Source of the DNA: Xanthomonas sp.
GTDB lineage: Bacteria; Pseudomonadota; Gammaproteobacteria; Xanthomonadales; Xanthomonadaceae
Direction: 5' to 3'
DNA: 64,000 nt
Assembly: GCA_018262705.1 (NCBI GenBank)
Contig: JADFDQ010000010.1
Location: 51,202 to 115,201 of the forward strand
Every line of letters begins with the position of its first letter. Positions within the stretch are counted from its first letter, which is position 1. A program made the position numbers and the translations under genes. This document shows positions 11,002 to 19,363 of the stretch, piece by piece. The notes beneath the pieces are model-generated. The model saw only the letters and a list, made by a program, of their open reading frames with translations, did not search any database and was not told where the DNA came from.

Positions 11002-11738
11002 GCGCGCAGGGCAGTCTGAAGGATCGCGTGATCCTGATCGTCGGCGCGGCCGGCGGTCTTGGCGCCGCCGCCGCCGTCGCATGCGCGCAGGCGGGTGCCC
11101 ACACCATTCTGCTGGGCCGCAAGGTGCGCGCGCTCAACAAGGTGTACGAATCGGTGAAGGCGGTCGGCCCCGACCCGATGCTGTATCCGCTGGATCTGGA
11201 AGGCGCCACGCCGGACGACTACGCCCAGATGGCGCAGGCGATCGAAGCGGAATTCGGTCGGCTCGACGGCCTGCTGCACTGCGCTGCCGAATTCCGCGCG
11301 CTGACACCGCTGGCCCATACCGATCCAGCCGACTTCGCCCGCGCCATCCACGTCGACCTGACCGCGCGCTGGTGGCTCACGCAAGCCTGCCTGCCGCTTC
11401 TGGCCAAGTCCGATGCCGGCGCGGCGGTGTTCGTCATCGACGCGCCGGTCAAGCGCGGCAAGCCCGATGCAGCGGGCGCCTTCTGGGGCGGCTATGGTCT
11501 GGCCCAGAGCGCACAGGCGGCGCTGGTGCCGATGCTGCAGGCCGAACTGGGTGCCTCCGGTCCGCGCATCAGCGGCCTGCGCCCCGGCCCGATGCGCACC
11601 GGACTGCGCTCCACCGCCTACCAGCTCAACGTCGATCCCGAGGCGCGCCCCGCCTCCGACTACGCCGACGCCTGCGTGGAACTGCTGTCGCCGGCCGCTG
11701 CAGGGTGGCGCGGAAGGGTGATGGATCGGCACGCATGA
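10998..11738 (+). CDS. YciK-family short-chain dehydrogenase with degenerate active site
   Basis: This 246-residue SDR-fold protein is clearly related to YciK (LLAKSDAG, RTGLRSTAY-type C-terminal landmarks). The cofactor loop is present as GAAGGLG (residues 16-22). However, the catalytic YxxxK reads Y166-GLA-Q170, with glutamine replacing the lysine. The serine segment reads VFVIDAP where relatives have serines, and the NAG motif reads CAAE. The normal SDR proton relay is therefore missing, and the protein may bind nucleotide without acting as a dehydrogenase. The GTG start overlaps the grxD stop, and its own stop overlaps the next ATG, so this is the middle gene of a tight three-gene operon. 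Confidence 0.85.
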   Translation: MSAQGSLKDRVILIVGAAGGLGAAAAVACAQAGAHTILLGRKVRALNKVYESVKAVGPDPMLYPLDLEGATPDDYAQMAQAIEAEFGRLDGLLHCAAEFRALTPLAHTDPADFARAIHVDLTARWWLTQACLPLLAKSDAGAAVFVIDAPVKRGKPDAAGAFWGGYGLAQSAQAALVPMLQAELGASGPRISGLRPGPMRTGLRSTAYQLNVDPEARPASDYADACVELLSPAAAGWRGRVMDRHA

Positions 11739-12328
11739 CCATCACCTCGGCCGCGCTGCTGCTGTTCTTCATCCTTGATCCGCTCGGCAACATCCCGGTG
11801 CTGCTGAGTCTGTTCAAAGGGCTTCCCGCGGCGCGCCAGCGCAAGATCCTCGTGCGCGAGTTGGTGATCGCGTTGATCGTGCTGATGCTGTTCCTGTGGG
11901 GCGGCCAGCACGTCCTGCATCTGATGCACCTGCGGCAGGAATCGGTGTCGATCGCCGGCGGCATCGTGCTGTTCCTGATCGGCCTGCGGATGATCTTCCC
12001 GACCGCCGAAGGGGTGATGGGCGAGGTGCCCGGCGGCGAGCCGTTCATCGTGCCGGTCGCCATCCCGATGATCGCCGGACCCTCGGGCATGGCGGCAGTG
12101 ATGCTGTTGGGCAGCCAGCAGCCGGATCGGATGGGCGACTGGATGCTGGCGCTGACCCTGGCCTGGGGCGCGACCGCGCTGATTCTTTTCAGCGCCCCCT
12201 GGCTGCAGAAGCTGCTTGGCTACCGCGTCTTGACTGCGGTCGAACGGCTGATGGGCATGGTGATCGTGGCGATCTCGGTGCAGATGTTCCTCGACGGAAT
12301 CGCGGCTTATCTGCGCGGCGTGGGCTGA
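11735..12328 (+). CDS. yhgN: MarC/YhgN family inner-membrane protein
   Basis: This 197-residue integral membrane protein has six hydrophobic segments and the family landmarks LFFILDPLGNIPV at the N-terminus and AIPMIAGPSGMAAVMLL in the middle. Length and sequence match YhgN-type MarC homologues; the transported substrate is unknown. The ATG overlaps the upstream SDR stop (ATGA). It is the last gene of the grxD-SDR-yhgN operon. Confidence 0.88.
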   Translation: MTITSAALLLFFILDPLGNIPVLLSLFKGLPAARQRKILVRELVIALIVLMLFLWGGQHVLHLMHLRQESVSIAGGIVLFLIGLRMIFPTAEGVMGEVPGGEPFIVPVAIPMIAGPSGMAAVMLLGSQQPDRMGDWMLALTLAWGATALILFSAPWLQKLLGYRVLTAVERLMGMVIVAISVQMFLDGIAAYLRGVG

Positions 12329-12473
12329 GGCCAGCGAGTTTTCACGCTTGGCCAGAATTGCTGCCTGGCACGCCTGCGCAGACTGATTTGCGCCGACTGC
12401 GCGGCCTGTGACCCAGTCGGCAAAACCGGACCGGCGTCAGCCGTCATCAGTTCAGATCATGTTAAACTTTCGT

Positions 12474-12509
12474 CATGGCGTACGCCTGCGTACGTCCATG
12501 GTTTTTTTT
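12474..12509 (+). terminator. strong rho-independent terminator
   Basis: CATGG plus CGTACGC (12474-12485) pairs with GCGTACG, a bulged T, and CCATG (12488-12500), followed by eight T (12502-12509). It lies 146 bp after yhgN and 84 bp before the TonB-receptor start. It could end the grxD operon or act in the receptor leader. The rest of the 264-bp gap shows no other clear element. Confidence 0.85.
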
Positions 12510-12592
12510 GATCTTGTCCCGTGCGTGTCAGCCGCTGGAGTGCGGCTCACGGGGCGTCTGCGTCCATTCCAGTTCACTTCAGAGGCCAAACC

Positions 12593-15500
12593 ATGAACCA
12601 CCCGAACCGCGCCCGGCTTTCAAGGCTGTCGATGGGTCTGATCGTCGCGCTCGCCGCGGCCCCCCTGTTCGCGCAGAGCACCTCGTCCGGTGTCGGCGGT
12701 CTGGTGACCGGCGCCAATGGCCAGCCGGTTGCCGGTGCCCAGGTGACGATCACCCACGTCGAATCCGGCACGGTCAGCCGCGCCGCCACCGATGCCAGCG
12801 GCCGCTACAACGCCCGCGGCCTGCGCGTCGGCGGCCCGTACACGATCACCGTCACCAAGGAAGGCGAGGGCACCCGCACCCAGGAAAACGTCTACCTCGA
12901 CCTGAACCAGGTGTCCACCGTCGATGCCACCTTTGGTGCGTCTGACGCCACCACTTTGGGCTCGGTCGTGGTGCTCGGAACCGCGGGCAACGTCTTCGAC
13001 CCGAACAATAAGGGCACGGGGACTTCGATCAGTGGGCAGCAACTGGAAACGGCGGTCAGCGGCAACCGCTCGCTCGACGACATCGCGCGTCTGGATCCGC
13101 GGATCACCGTCACCGACCAGAACGACGGTTCGATCTCGGTCGCCGGTCAGAACAACCGCTACAACAACATCAGCGTGGACGGCCTGTCCGTCACCGATCC
13201 GTTCGGCCTGAACTCGAATGGTCTGAGCTTCACCGGGTCGCCGATCTCGGCGGACACCATCGCCGCCTACGACATCAAGATTTCGGAATTCGACGTCGGC
13301 ACCGATTCCGTCGGCGCGAACATCAATGCGGTCACCCGTTCGGGCACCAACGAGTTCCACGGCTCCCTGTACTACGCGCTGACCGATGCCGGCAGCATGG
13401 TGGGCCGTCTTGGCGGGCCGCGCTACCGCGGGTTCGACCAGAACCGCACCTACGGCTTCACCGTCGGCGGCCCGATCATCAAGGACAGGCTGTTCTTCTA
13501 TCTTGGCGTTGAAGATCAAAAGATCGATGGCTTGTCCGGGGTCGGTGCCGATGCCGTCAGCAACAACTTCCTGACGGCACAGCAGGTCAACGATGTCGCC
13601 ACCGCATTCGATGCCATCGGCATCCAGGCCGGAGCCTACGGCTCGGCGACGTCCGTTGCCCTGCAGAATCGGCGCTATCTGGGCAAGGTGGATTGGAACA
13701 TCAATGACAACCACCGCGTCAGCTTCACCTACCAGCGCACCGAGGAAACCAAGCCGACGCCGTACAGCAGCTATGCGCGCGCAACCAGCGCCATCCTGCC
13801 CAGCAACTGGTACACCGTTTCGACCGTCACCAACAACTACTCGGTTCAGCTGTTCAGCGACTGGACCGAGAACTTCAGCACCGAGTTGAAGATCGGCTAC
13901 CAGCGCTTCACCGGCACCAACGGGGCCGCGGTCAATCAGCCGGAAGTCTTCGCGTGCTTCACGGCCATCGCGTCGCAGTGCGCCAACTACGCCCCGAACT
14001 CCTCGGCACCCTGGGTCATCGGCGGCGAGGATCGCTATCGCCACGAAAACTCGATCGACAGCACCCGGATCACCGGCAGCCTGATCGGCACCTATTACGC
14101 CGGCGACCACGTGATCAAGGCGGGCGTGGATTTCATGAGCAACCGCGTCGCCAACGTGTTCGGCCAGCTGTTGAACGGCTCCTACGGGTTCTACGACAAG
14201 AACGGCAACGGCACCCCGGTGGACGAGATCCTGGCGGGCAATTACGGAACGTTCGTCAAAAATTACCTGCCGACCGGCGTCACCTTGGGCGATATCGCGG
14301 GCACCTGGAAGTACACCCAGATCAGCCCGTTCATCCAGGACACCTGGCAGGTCAACGACAACCTCTCGCTGATGTTCGGCCTGCGCCTGAACTCCCCGCG
14401 GGCGGATCACGCACCGCCGGTGGCGATCGAAAGCACGACCAATCCCCCGCCGGGAACGACGCCGGGTGCGCCGGTCTGGGAGGGCCGCTTCGGCTATTCC
14501 AGCGGGACCACCCTGGGCTCGAAGAATCGCGTGTGGGAACCGCGCTTCGCCTTCAATTACACCTTCGACACCCAGCGTCACATGCAGTTGCGCGGTGGCG
14601 TCGGCCTGTTCCAGACCGTGCCGCCTTATGTCTGGCTGACCAACCCCTACACCAACAACGGCGTCACCTCGACCAAGCAGTACTCCGGAACCAATCCGGT
14701 CGCCGACCCGTTCAACCCGGATCCGAACAACCAGCCCGGCCCGACGGCCGCCGCTGCCGGGCAGTGTGCGACCAACGCGGTTTGCCAGATCGACGTGCTG
14801 GATCCGGACTTCAAACTGCCGACGGCCTGGAAATTCAGCCTGGGTTATGACGTCGAGCTGCCCTGGGGTTTGGTGGGTACCTTGGAATACCAGCGGATCA
14901 AGGCGCGCAACGCCATCAATTACCTGATCCCGAACGTGGGCGTGCCCAAGGGCACGCTGCCGGATGGCCGCGATTCCTATTGGGTGACCTATCCGAACGC
15001 GAGCACGAGCCAGATCGGCAGCGGGACCAACAACGGCAAGTTCCCCGAAATCAACAATCGTTCGACCCTGCTGACGAACTCCAGCGGCGGACACACCGAC
15101 GCGTTCACGGTCTCCGTGAGCCGGGCCATGGTGAACGGTTTCAGCGGCAATGCCAGCATCACCTGGACCAACAGCACCGAAGTCAATCCGGGAACCTCGT
15201 CGCAGGCGTGGTCCAATTACAACTACGTCGCCCGCGTCAATCCCAACGATTCGGTGGAAGCCGCGTCGCGTTTCGAAATTCCGCTGTCGTTCAAGACCTC
15301 GTTGAATTGGGAGCACGCATTCTGGGGCGACAACAAGACCTCGGTCTCGCTGTATTTCAACGCGCATTCCGGCCAGCCCTACAGCTGGACCTTCGGCACC
15401 GACGTCAACGGCGACAGCATCGGCAACGTGGATCTTGCGTATATCCCGCAGGTCAACGATCCGCTCGTCACCTACAAGGCCGGAACCACGGCCGCCCAGA

Positions 15501-15907
15501 TCCAGGCGTTCCAGGACTTCATCGAAGGCGATTCCTACCTGCGCTCGCACCGTGGCCAGATCGCCAGCCGGAACGCCTCGCATCAGCCGTGGGTGCAGCA
15601 GCTGGATATCGGGTTCCAGCAGGAATTCCCCGGCTTCTTCAACGGCAACAAGGTCGTCGTGCGCCTCGACATCTACAACTTCCTGAACATGTTGAACAAG
15701 GACTGGGGGCAGCAGGAAGGTCTTGGCTACTTCGGAACCCGCCGGCTGGCCAACGTCGCCGACGTGACGGGTGGGCAGTATGTCTATGACCTGGGAACGC
15801 CGACCAAGCCCAACTGGCAGGAATTCGGCGTCTATGACACCTATGCCAACCCGGCGCGCGTCATTTCGCGCTGGCAGGCGTTGCTGACGATCCGCTACAA
15901 GTTCTGA
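12593..15907 (+). CDS. Oar-like TonB-dependent outer-membrane receptor with CarboxypepD_reg domain
   Basis: This 1104-residue outer-membrane protein has a signal peptide at residues 1-28 (hydrophobic core ending LFAQ). A carboxypeptidase-regulatory-like beta sandwich follows (GGLVTGANGQPVAGAQVTIT onward, about 33-110). Next come a plug domain (GTSISGQQLETAVSGNRSLDDIARLDP; QNNRYNNISVDGL) and a large beta barrel ending in an aromatic F (LLTIRYKF), the usual barrel-assembly signal. Oar-type receptors are thought to handle large or peptide ligands; the substrate here is unknown. The frame opens at 12521, but the ATG at 12593 (AGAGG 8 nt upstream) starts the signal peptide. A terminator follows immediately. 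Confidence 0.9.
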   Translation: MNHPNRARLSRLSMGLIVALAAAPLFAQSTSSGVGGLVTGANGQPVAGAQVTITHVESGTVSRAATDASGRYNARGLRVGGPYTITVTKEGEGTRTQENVYLDLNQVSTVDATFGASDATTLGSVVVLGTAGNVFDPNNKGTGTSISGQQLETAVSGNRSLDDIARLDPRITVTDQNDGSISVAGQNNRYNNISVDGLSVTDPFGLNSNGLSFTGSPISADTIAAYDIKISEFDVGTDSVGANINAVTRSGTNEFHGSLYYALTDAGSMVGRLGGPRYRGFDQNRTYGFTVGGPIIKDRLFFYLGVEDQKIDGLSGVGADAVSNNFLTAQQVNDVATAFDAIGIQAGAYGSATSVALQNRRYLGKVDWNINDNHRVSFTYQRTEETKPTPYSSYARATSAILPSNWYTVSTVTNNYSVQLFSDWTENFSTELKIGYQRFTGTNGAAVNQPEVFACFTAIASQCANYAPNSSAPWVIGGEDRYRHENSIDSTRITGSLIGTYYAGDHVIKAGVDFMSNRVANVFGQLLNGSYGFYDKNGNGTPVDEILAGNYGTFVKNYLPTGVTLGDIAGTWKYTQISPFIQDTWQVNDNLSLMFGLRLNSPRADHAPPVAIESTTNPPPGTTPGAPVWEGRFGYSSGTTLGSKNRVWEPRFAFNYTFDTQRHMQLRGGVGLFQTVPPYVWLTNPYTNNGVTSTKQYSGTNPVADPFNPDPNNQPGPTAAAAGQCATNAVCQIDVLDPDFKLPTAWKFSLGYDVELPWGLVGTLEYQRIKARNAINYLIPNVGVPKGTLPDGRDSYWVTYPNASTSQIGSGTNNGKFPEINNRSTLLTNSSGGHTDAFTVSVSRAMVNGFSGNASITWTNSTEVNPGTSSQAWSNYNYVARVNPNDSVEAASRFEIPLSFKTSLNWEHAFWGDNKTSVSLYFNAHSGQPYSWTFGTDVNGDSIGNVDLAYIPQVNDPLVTYKAGTTAAQIQAFQDFIEGDSYLRSHRGQIASRNASHQPWVQQLDIGFQQEFPGFFNGNKVVVRLDIYNFLNMLNKDWGQQEGLGYFGTRRLANVADVTGGQYVYDLGTPTKPNWQEFGVYDTYANPARVISRWQALLTIRYKF

Positions 15908-15930
15908 TCCGAAGCTCCATCGCGATCCCC

Positions 15931-15960
15931 AAACGCCCGGGATCTCCCGGGCGTTTTTTT
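15931..15960 (+). terminator. rho-independent terminator after the Oar-like receptor
   Basis: ACGCCCGGG with a 4-nt loop and its complement CCCGGGCGT, ending in seven T, begins about 24 nt after the receptor stop codon. Confidence 0.9.
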
Positions 15961-15997
15961 GAGTGAATCCATCAACTGCTGAGCTAGACTTCCAAGC

Positions 15998-17410
15998 ATG
16001 GACGAACACAACCCACAGTCGCCGCAGGCTGCGGCAGTCGAACTCGCGCATTCGGCCCTCCCCACCGTCTCCACCCACATCTATCCGCGCGGCGCGCTCG
16101 ACGTGCTTTCGCGCGAAGAAGTCGCGCGCCTGCGCGATGCCTCCAGCGGCGGCCTGCACGATCTGCTGCGCCGCTGCGCGCTGGCGGTGCTGACCTCGGG
16201 CAGCGCCAACGACGACCCGCGCGCGGCGCAGGAGCTGTATCCCAACTTCGATATCGAGGTGAAGCAGCAGGATCGCGGCGTGCGGATCGAACTGCGCAAC
16301 GCGCCCGGCATGGCCTTTGTCGAAGGTCGGATCATCCGCGGCGTGGCCGAGCTGCTGTTTGCGGTGGTGCGCGATCTGGCGTTCACCGCGATCGACCTCG
16401 GCGACGATCCCGATCTGGACAGCACGGCGGGCATCACCGACGCCGTGTTCCGCTTGCTGCGCAACGCGCGCGTGCTGTACCCGATGGATCCGAATCTGGT
16501 GGTGTGCTGGGGCGGCCATTCGATCGGACAGGAAGAGTACAAGTACACCAAGCAGGTCGGCTACGAGCTCGGTCTGCGCGGGCTCGACATCTGCACCGGC
16601 TGCGGCCCGGGCGCGATGAAGGGACCGATGAAGGGCGCGACCATTGCCCACGCCAAACAGCGCCGCCGCCGCTCCCGCTACATCGGCCTGACCGAGCCGG
16701 GGATCATCGCCGCCGAATCGCCCAACCCGATCGTGAATCACCTCGTGATCATGCCGGACATTGAAAAGCGCCTCGAAGGCTTCGTGCGCATGGGCCACGG
16801 CATCATCGTGTTTCCGGGCGGGGTCGGCACCGCCGAGGAGATCCTGTACCTGCTTGGGATCCTCCTGCGCGAAGAAAACGCCCACATGCGCTTCCCGTTG
16901 ATCCTGACCGGCCCGACCGGCGCCGCGCCGTATTTCGAGCAGATCGATCGTTTCATCCGCCTGACCCTGGGCGATGCCGCCGCCGCGCATTACGAGATCA
17001 TCATCGCCGATCCGGCGCGGGTCGCCAGCCGGATGTTCGCCGGAGTTCAGCGCGTCCGCGAGCAACGGATCGCGCAAAAAGATTCGTTTTTCTTCAACTG
17101 GGCGCTGCAGGTGCCGCTGGAATTCCAACAGCCGTTCACGCCGACCCACGAGCGCATGGCCGCGCTCGACCTGCACCATGGGCGCAAACCGCACGAGCTG
17201 GCCGCCGACCTGCGCCGCGCGTTTTCCGGCATCGTTGCCGGCAACGTCAAGGAGGCCGCGATGCAGCAGATCGAAGCCCGCGGCCCGTTCGAAATCCACG
17301 GCGATCACGACATCATGCAAGCGCTCGATGCGCTCCTGTGCGCCTTCGTCGAACAGCGGCGAATGAAGATTTCCGGCGACTACAGACCTTGCTACAAAGT
17401 GGTCGCCTAA
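15998..17410 (+). CDS. ppnN: nucleotide 5'-monophosphate nucleosidase PpnN (YgdH/LOG family)
   Basis: This 470-residue cytoplasmic enzyme matches PpnN, which hydrolyses purine and pyrimidine 5'-monophosphates to base and ribose-5-phosphate and is regulated by (p)ppGpp in E. coli. An N-terminal regulatory region is followed by the LOG/lysine-decarboxylase-like core with CTGCGPGAMKGPMKGA (near residues 206-221) and the PGGVGTAEE signature (near 275-283). C-terminal landmarks FFFNWALQVPLEFQQPF are also shared. Length is close to the E. coli protein (454). It is the last chromosomal gene before the integrated element. Confidence 0.93.
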   Translation: MDEHNPQSPQAAAVELAHSALPTVSTHIYPRGALDVLSREEVARLRDASSGGLHDLLRRCALAVLTSGSANDDPRAAQELYPNFDIEVKQQDRGVRIELRNAPGMAFVEGRIIRGVAELLFAVVRDLAFTAIDLGDDPDLDSTAGITDAVFRLLRNARVLYPMDPNLVVCWGGHSIGQEEYKYTKQVGYELGLRGLDICTGCGPGAMKGPMKGATIAHAKQRRRRSRYIGLTEPGIIAAESPNPIVNHLVIMPDIEKRLEGFVRMGHGIIVFPGGVGTAEEILYLLGILLREENAHMRFPLILTGPTGAAPYFEQIDRFIRLTLGDAAAAHYEIIIADPARVASRMFAGVQRVREQRIAQKDSFFFNWALQVPLEFQQPFTPTHERMAALDLHHGRKPHELAADLRRAFSGIVAGNVKEAAMQQIEARGPFEIHGDHDIMQALDALLCAFVEQRRMKISGDYRPCYKVVA

Positions 17411-17541
17411 CGCGGGGACATGCTCGAACAGGCGTGCATCGACTCGTGCTGATGCATCGACCGAGTGGTTGCGCCCGACTCGGGCCGACATTGCCAATGG
17501 TGCCGTGACAATACCGGGGCAGTGCGAACGCCCGCAGCAAC

Positions 17542-17569
17542 GAAAACCCCGCAAATCGCTTCGCGGGGT
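17542..17569 (-). terminator. original tRNA-Val terminator, now separated from the tRNA
   Basis: CCCCGC (17547-17552) pairs with GCGGGG (17563-17568). Read on the minus strand, the hairpin ends in TTTTC. It lies 18 nt beyond the displaced 3' tRNA fragment, so before integration it would have ended tRNA-Val transcription. The remainder of the 301-bp ppnN-integrase gap holds attL and the GGGGACA pair. Confidence 0.7.
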
Positions 17570-17587
17570 CTTCGTAAGTCATTGATT

Positions 17588-17636
17588 TTGGTGGGCGGTG
17601 CAGGGTTCGAACCTGCGACCCTTGCCGTGTGAAGGC
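17588..17636. repeat. attL: 49-bp copy of the tRNA-Val 3' end (left boundary of the element)
   Basis: These 49 bp are identical to 35019-35067 and correspond to the CCA end, T arm, variable loop and part of the anticodon arm of tRNA-Val(CAC) on the minus strand. The rest of the tRNA is absent here. Identity stops abruptly on both sides. This is the classic signature of a tyrosine integrase that inserts into a tRNA 3' end and leaves a rebuilt tRNA at the other junction. Confidence 0.95.
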
Positions 17637-17686
17637 GAAATAACATCTAGCAAACAAGCCATTTTCAGAGTAGTTTCCTCCCCAAC

Positions 17687-17704
17687 GGGGACAATTTGGG
17701 GACA
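17687..17704. promoter_or_regulatory. GGGGACA pair, candidate integrase arm-type site (left)
   Basis: GGGGACA occurs at 17687-17693 and 17698-17704, exactly 11 bp apart, just before the integrase start. The same pair with the same 11-bp phasing occurs twice near the right end (34836/34847 and 34899/34910). Function as arm-type integrase or RDF binding sites is inferred from position and phasing. Confidence 0.55.
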
Positions 17705-17711
17705 CTCAGCG

Positions 17712-18803
17712 ATGGCGACGTTTTCGCAAAGAACCTCGGGCAGATGGCAGGCGAAGGTGCGCCGGAAGGGAGGGAAGGTAGTCTCGCGAACCTTCTCGAC
17801 CAAGGGCCGGGCGCAGAAGTGGGCACGCGAACAAGAGCTGCAAATGGATCAAGGCGTGTGGACGGATCCAGCGCAAGCACACCGCGTCACCTTGGATGAG
17901 CTGCTGGCTGACTATACCGAAACCGTAGCGGTCAAGCGTGGTTCGCCTGCGGAACTTGGCCGACTGGCCAGGTTCCGTGAGGACTTGGGACACTACCGCC
18001 TGAGTCAACTCACACCGGCCGTACTGATTCACTGGCGCGATGAACGCCTGCGCTCCGTGGCGCCGGGAACAGTCGCCCGTGAAATGGGTGTGCTGGGCGG
18101 CGCGCTGACCTGGGGGCGCAAGGAGCGGTTGATTCCGCTCCCGCAGAACCCGGTCGCCGCCATCGTTGCGCCTGTGGTGGCCGACGCAAGGGATCGGCGA
18201 CTGATGCAGGACGAGCAGGCGCGGCTGCTGGCGGCAATGGAGGATCAGTCTGCACTGAGTGGCGGGGCGAAGCGGAATGGCAACTATCGTGTCGGCACAC
18301 GTCAGGCTTATCTGCGTCCTGTCTTCCTGTTGGCGCTGGAGACTGCCATGCGGCAGGGCGAACTTCTGTCGTTGCGGTGGGAGCATATCGACCTCGACGC
18401 GCAAACGGCCCATCTGCCAACGACCAAGAACGGCGAGCCGCGAACGGTACCGCTATCACGTCAAGCCGTCGCCATCCTGCGCACGCTCGCAGGTGATGAC
18501 ACTGCCCCTCCTTCAGGCAGGGTGTTCCGCCTAACCGCCGATGCGCTCAAGAAGGCGTGGACGCGCACCATCGAACGGGCGCGTCGTCGATATGTGCAGG
18601 AGTGCAAGGACGCCGGACGAAAAGCAGATGCGCGGCTGACCAACCTGCGCTTCCACGACTTGCGCCACGAGGCAACGTCCCATCTCGCGGAAAAATTGCC
18701 CAACCTCGTCGAGCTGGCAGCGGTGACAGGGCACAAGGATCTGCGGATGCTCCAGCGCTACTACCACCCCAAAGCGAGTGATTTGGCGAGGAAGCTTGGT
18801 TGA
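17712..18803 (+). CDS. int: tyrosine recombinase / site-specific integrase
   Basis: This 363-residue phage-type integrase has an N-terminal arm/AP2-like DNA-binding region (RTSGRWQAKVRRKGGK), a SAM-like core-binding domain around residues 55-140, and a C-terminal catalytic domain. The catalytic set is intact: R214 (TAMRQGELLSLRW), H315 and R318 (FHDLRHEA), H341 (TGHKD) and the nucleophile Y350 (QRYY). The frame is open back into attL, but the ATG at 17712 gives a normal N-terminus. It is transcribed away from attL into the element. It should catalyse integration and excision at tRNA-Val(CAC). Confidence 0.95.
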   Translation: MATFSQRTSGRWQAKVRRKGGKVVSRTFSTKGRAQKWAREQELQMDQGVWTDPAQAHRVTLDELLADYTETVAVKRGSPAELGRLARFREDLGHYRLSQLTPAVLIHWRDERLRSVAPGTVAREMGVLGGALTWGRKERLIPLPQNPVAAIVAPVVADARDRRLMQDEQARLLAAMEDQSALSGGAKRNGNYRVGTRQAYLRPVFLLALETAMRQGELLSLRWEHIDLDAQTAHLPTTKNGEPRTVPLSRQAVAILRTLAGDDTAPPSGRVFRLTADALKKAWTRTIERARRRYVQECKDAGRKADARLTNLRFHDLRHEATSHLAEKLPNLVELAAVTGHKDLRMLQRYYHPKASDLARKLG

Positions 18804-18870
18804 AAAATATCCTGAAATTGTATAGATATTGAACCTGTTTCGACTTTGACCCTGCTACCCGGTGATCGGG

Positions 18871-19011
18871 TGAATCGCTGTTCGGCACTGGGCGGCAGTG
18901 GTGACATATCGGGGCGAGAACATCCGCATCATTTCGGTGCGCCACGCCCAAGTTGAAGAGGTAGCCATCTATGAAATTGAAAACAGAAGCCTTCGATCCC
19001 GCCTTCGATGA
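18871..19011 (+). pseudogene. BrnT-type toxin, C-terminal remnant
   Basis: A short frame starting after a TGA at 18871-18873 reads WAAVVTYRGENIRIISVRHA and continues through EVAIYEIEN. This matches the C-terminal strand-turn-helix of BrnT RNase toxins (YTYRGDxIRIISARxA...E..YE). No upstream start or N-terminal BrnT core is recognisable in 18804-18870. It lies directly before, and runs out of frame into, the BrnA gene, exactly where brnT should be. This looks like a 5'-deleted toxin beside a surviving antitoxin. Confidence 0.65.
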
Positions 19012-19213
19012 TGGCGAGGTCGTCACCGGTTCGCTGGATCCGTCGAAAGCGCGGCGTCCGGGCCTTGCAGCGCGACGGGTCAACGTGGATTTCCCGGAAT
19101 GGATGGTGCAAAGGCTCGACCACGAAGCGCAGCGGCTGGGCGTGACGCGGCAATCGGTCATCAAGGTGTGGCTCGCCGAGCGGCTGGAGCGCACCGAAGC
19201 TTCCGCTCACTGA
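18971..19213 (+). CDS. brnA: BrnA-like CopG/ribbon-helix-helix antitoxin (orphan)
   Basis: This 80-residue protein has a C-terminal ribbon-helix-helix: RVNVDFPEWMVQRLDHEA followed by RLGVTRQSVIKVWLAERLE, the BrnA pattern. The N-terminal half is the acidic toxin-neutralising segment. BrnA normally represses its own operon and blocks the RNase BrnT. Here only a C-terminal fragment of BrnT precedes it, so this may be a free antitoxin or simply a relic. A GAAGAGG ribosome site lies about 13 nt before the ATG. Confidence 0.8.
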   Translation: MKLKTEAFDPAFDDGEVVTGSLDPSKARRPGLAARRVNVDFPEWMVQRLDHEAQRLGVTRQSVIKVWLAERLERTEASAH

Positions 19214-19363
19214 GTCGCAGCCCAAAGTTCACCCTCAGTAGGTGGGCTTGGACATCAACCGCGCTCGCCTGGAGGTAGGCGCCTGACGCTTGCATCAGCC
19301 TGATTTGGCTCAGTGATTCACGTAAGGATCTTGCAAACAGCACACCCAGAAATCGAAGTGAAG

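Noticed and set aside
17588..17636. A second tRNA-Val gene at the left boundary
   Set aside because: Only the 3' 49 nt are present; the D arm and 5' acceptor strand are missing, so it is an att remnant.
17598..17711. Extended integrase N-terminus starting in the tRNA fragment
   Set aside because: The extra 38 codons (MQGSNLRPLPCEGE...) are translation of the tRNA and att DNA and are not part of the integrase fold; ATG 17712 is a better start.
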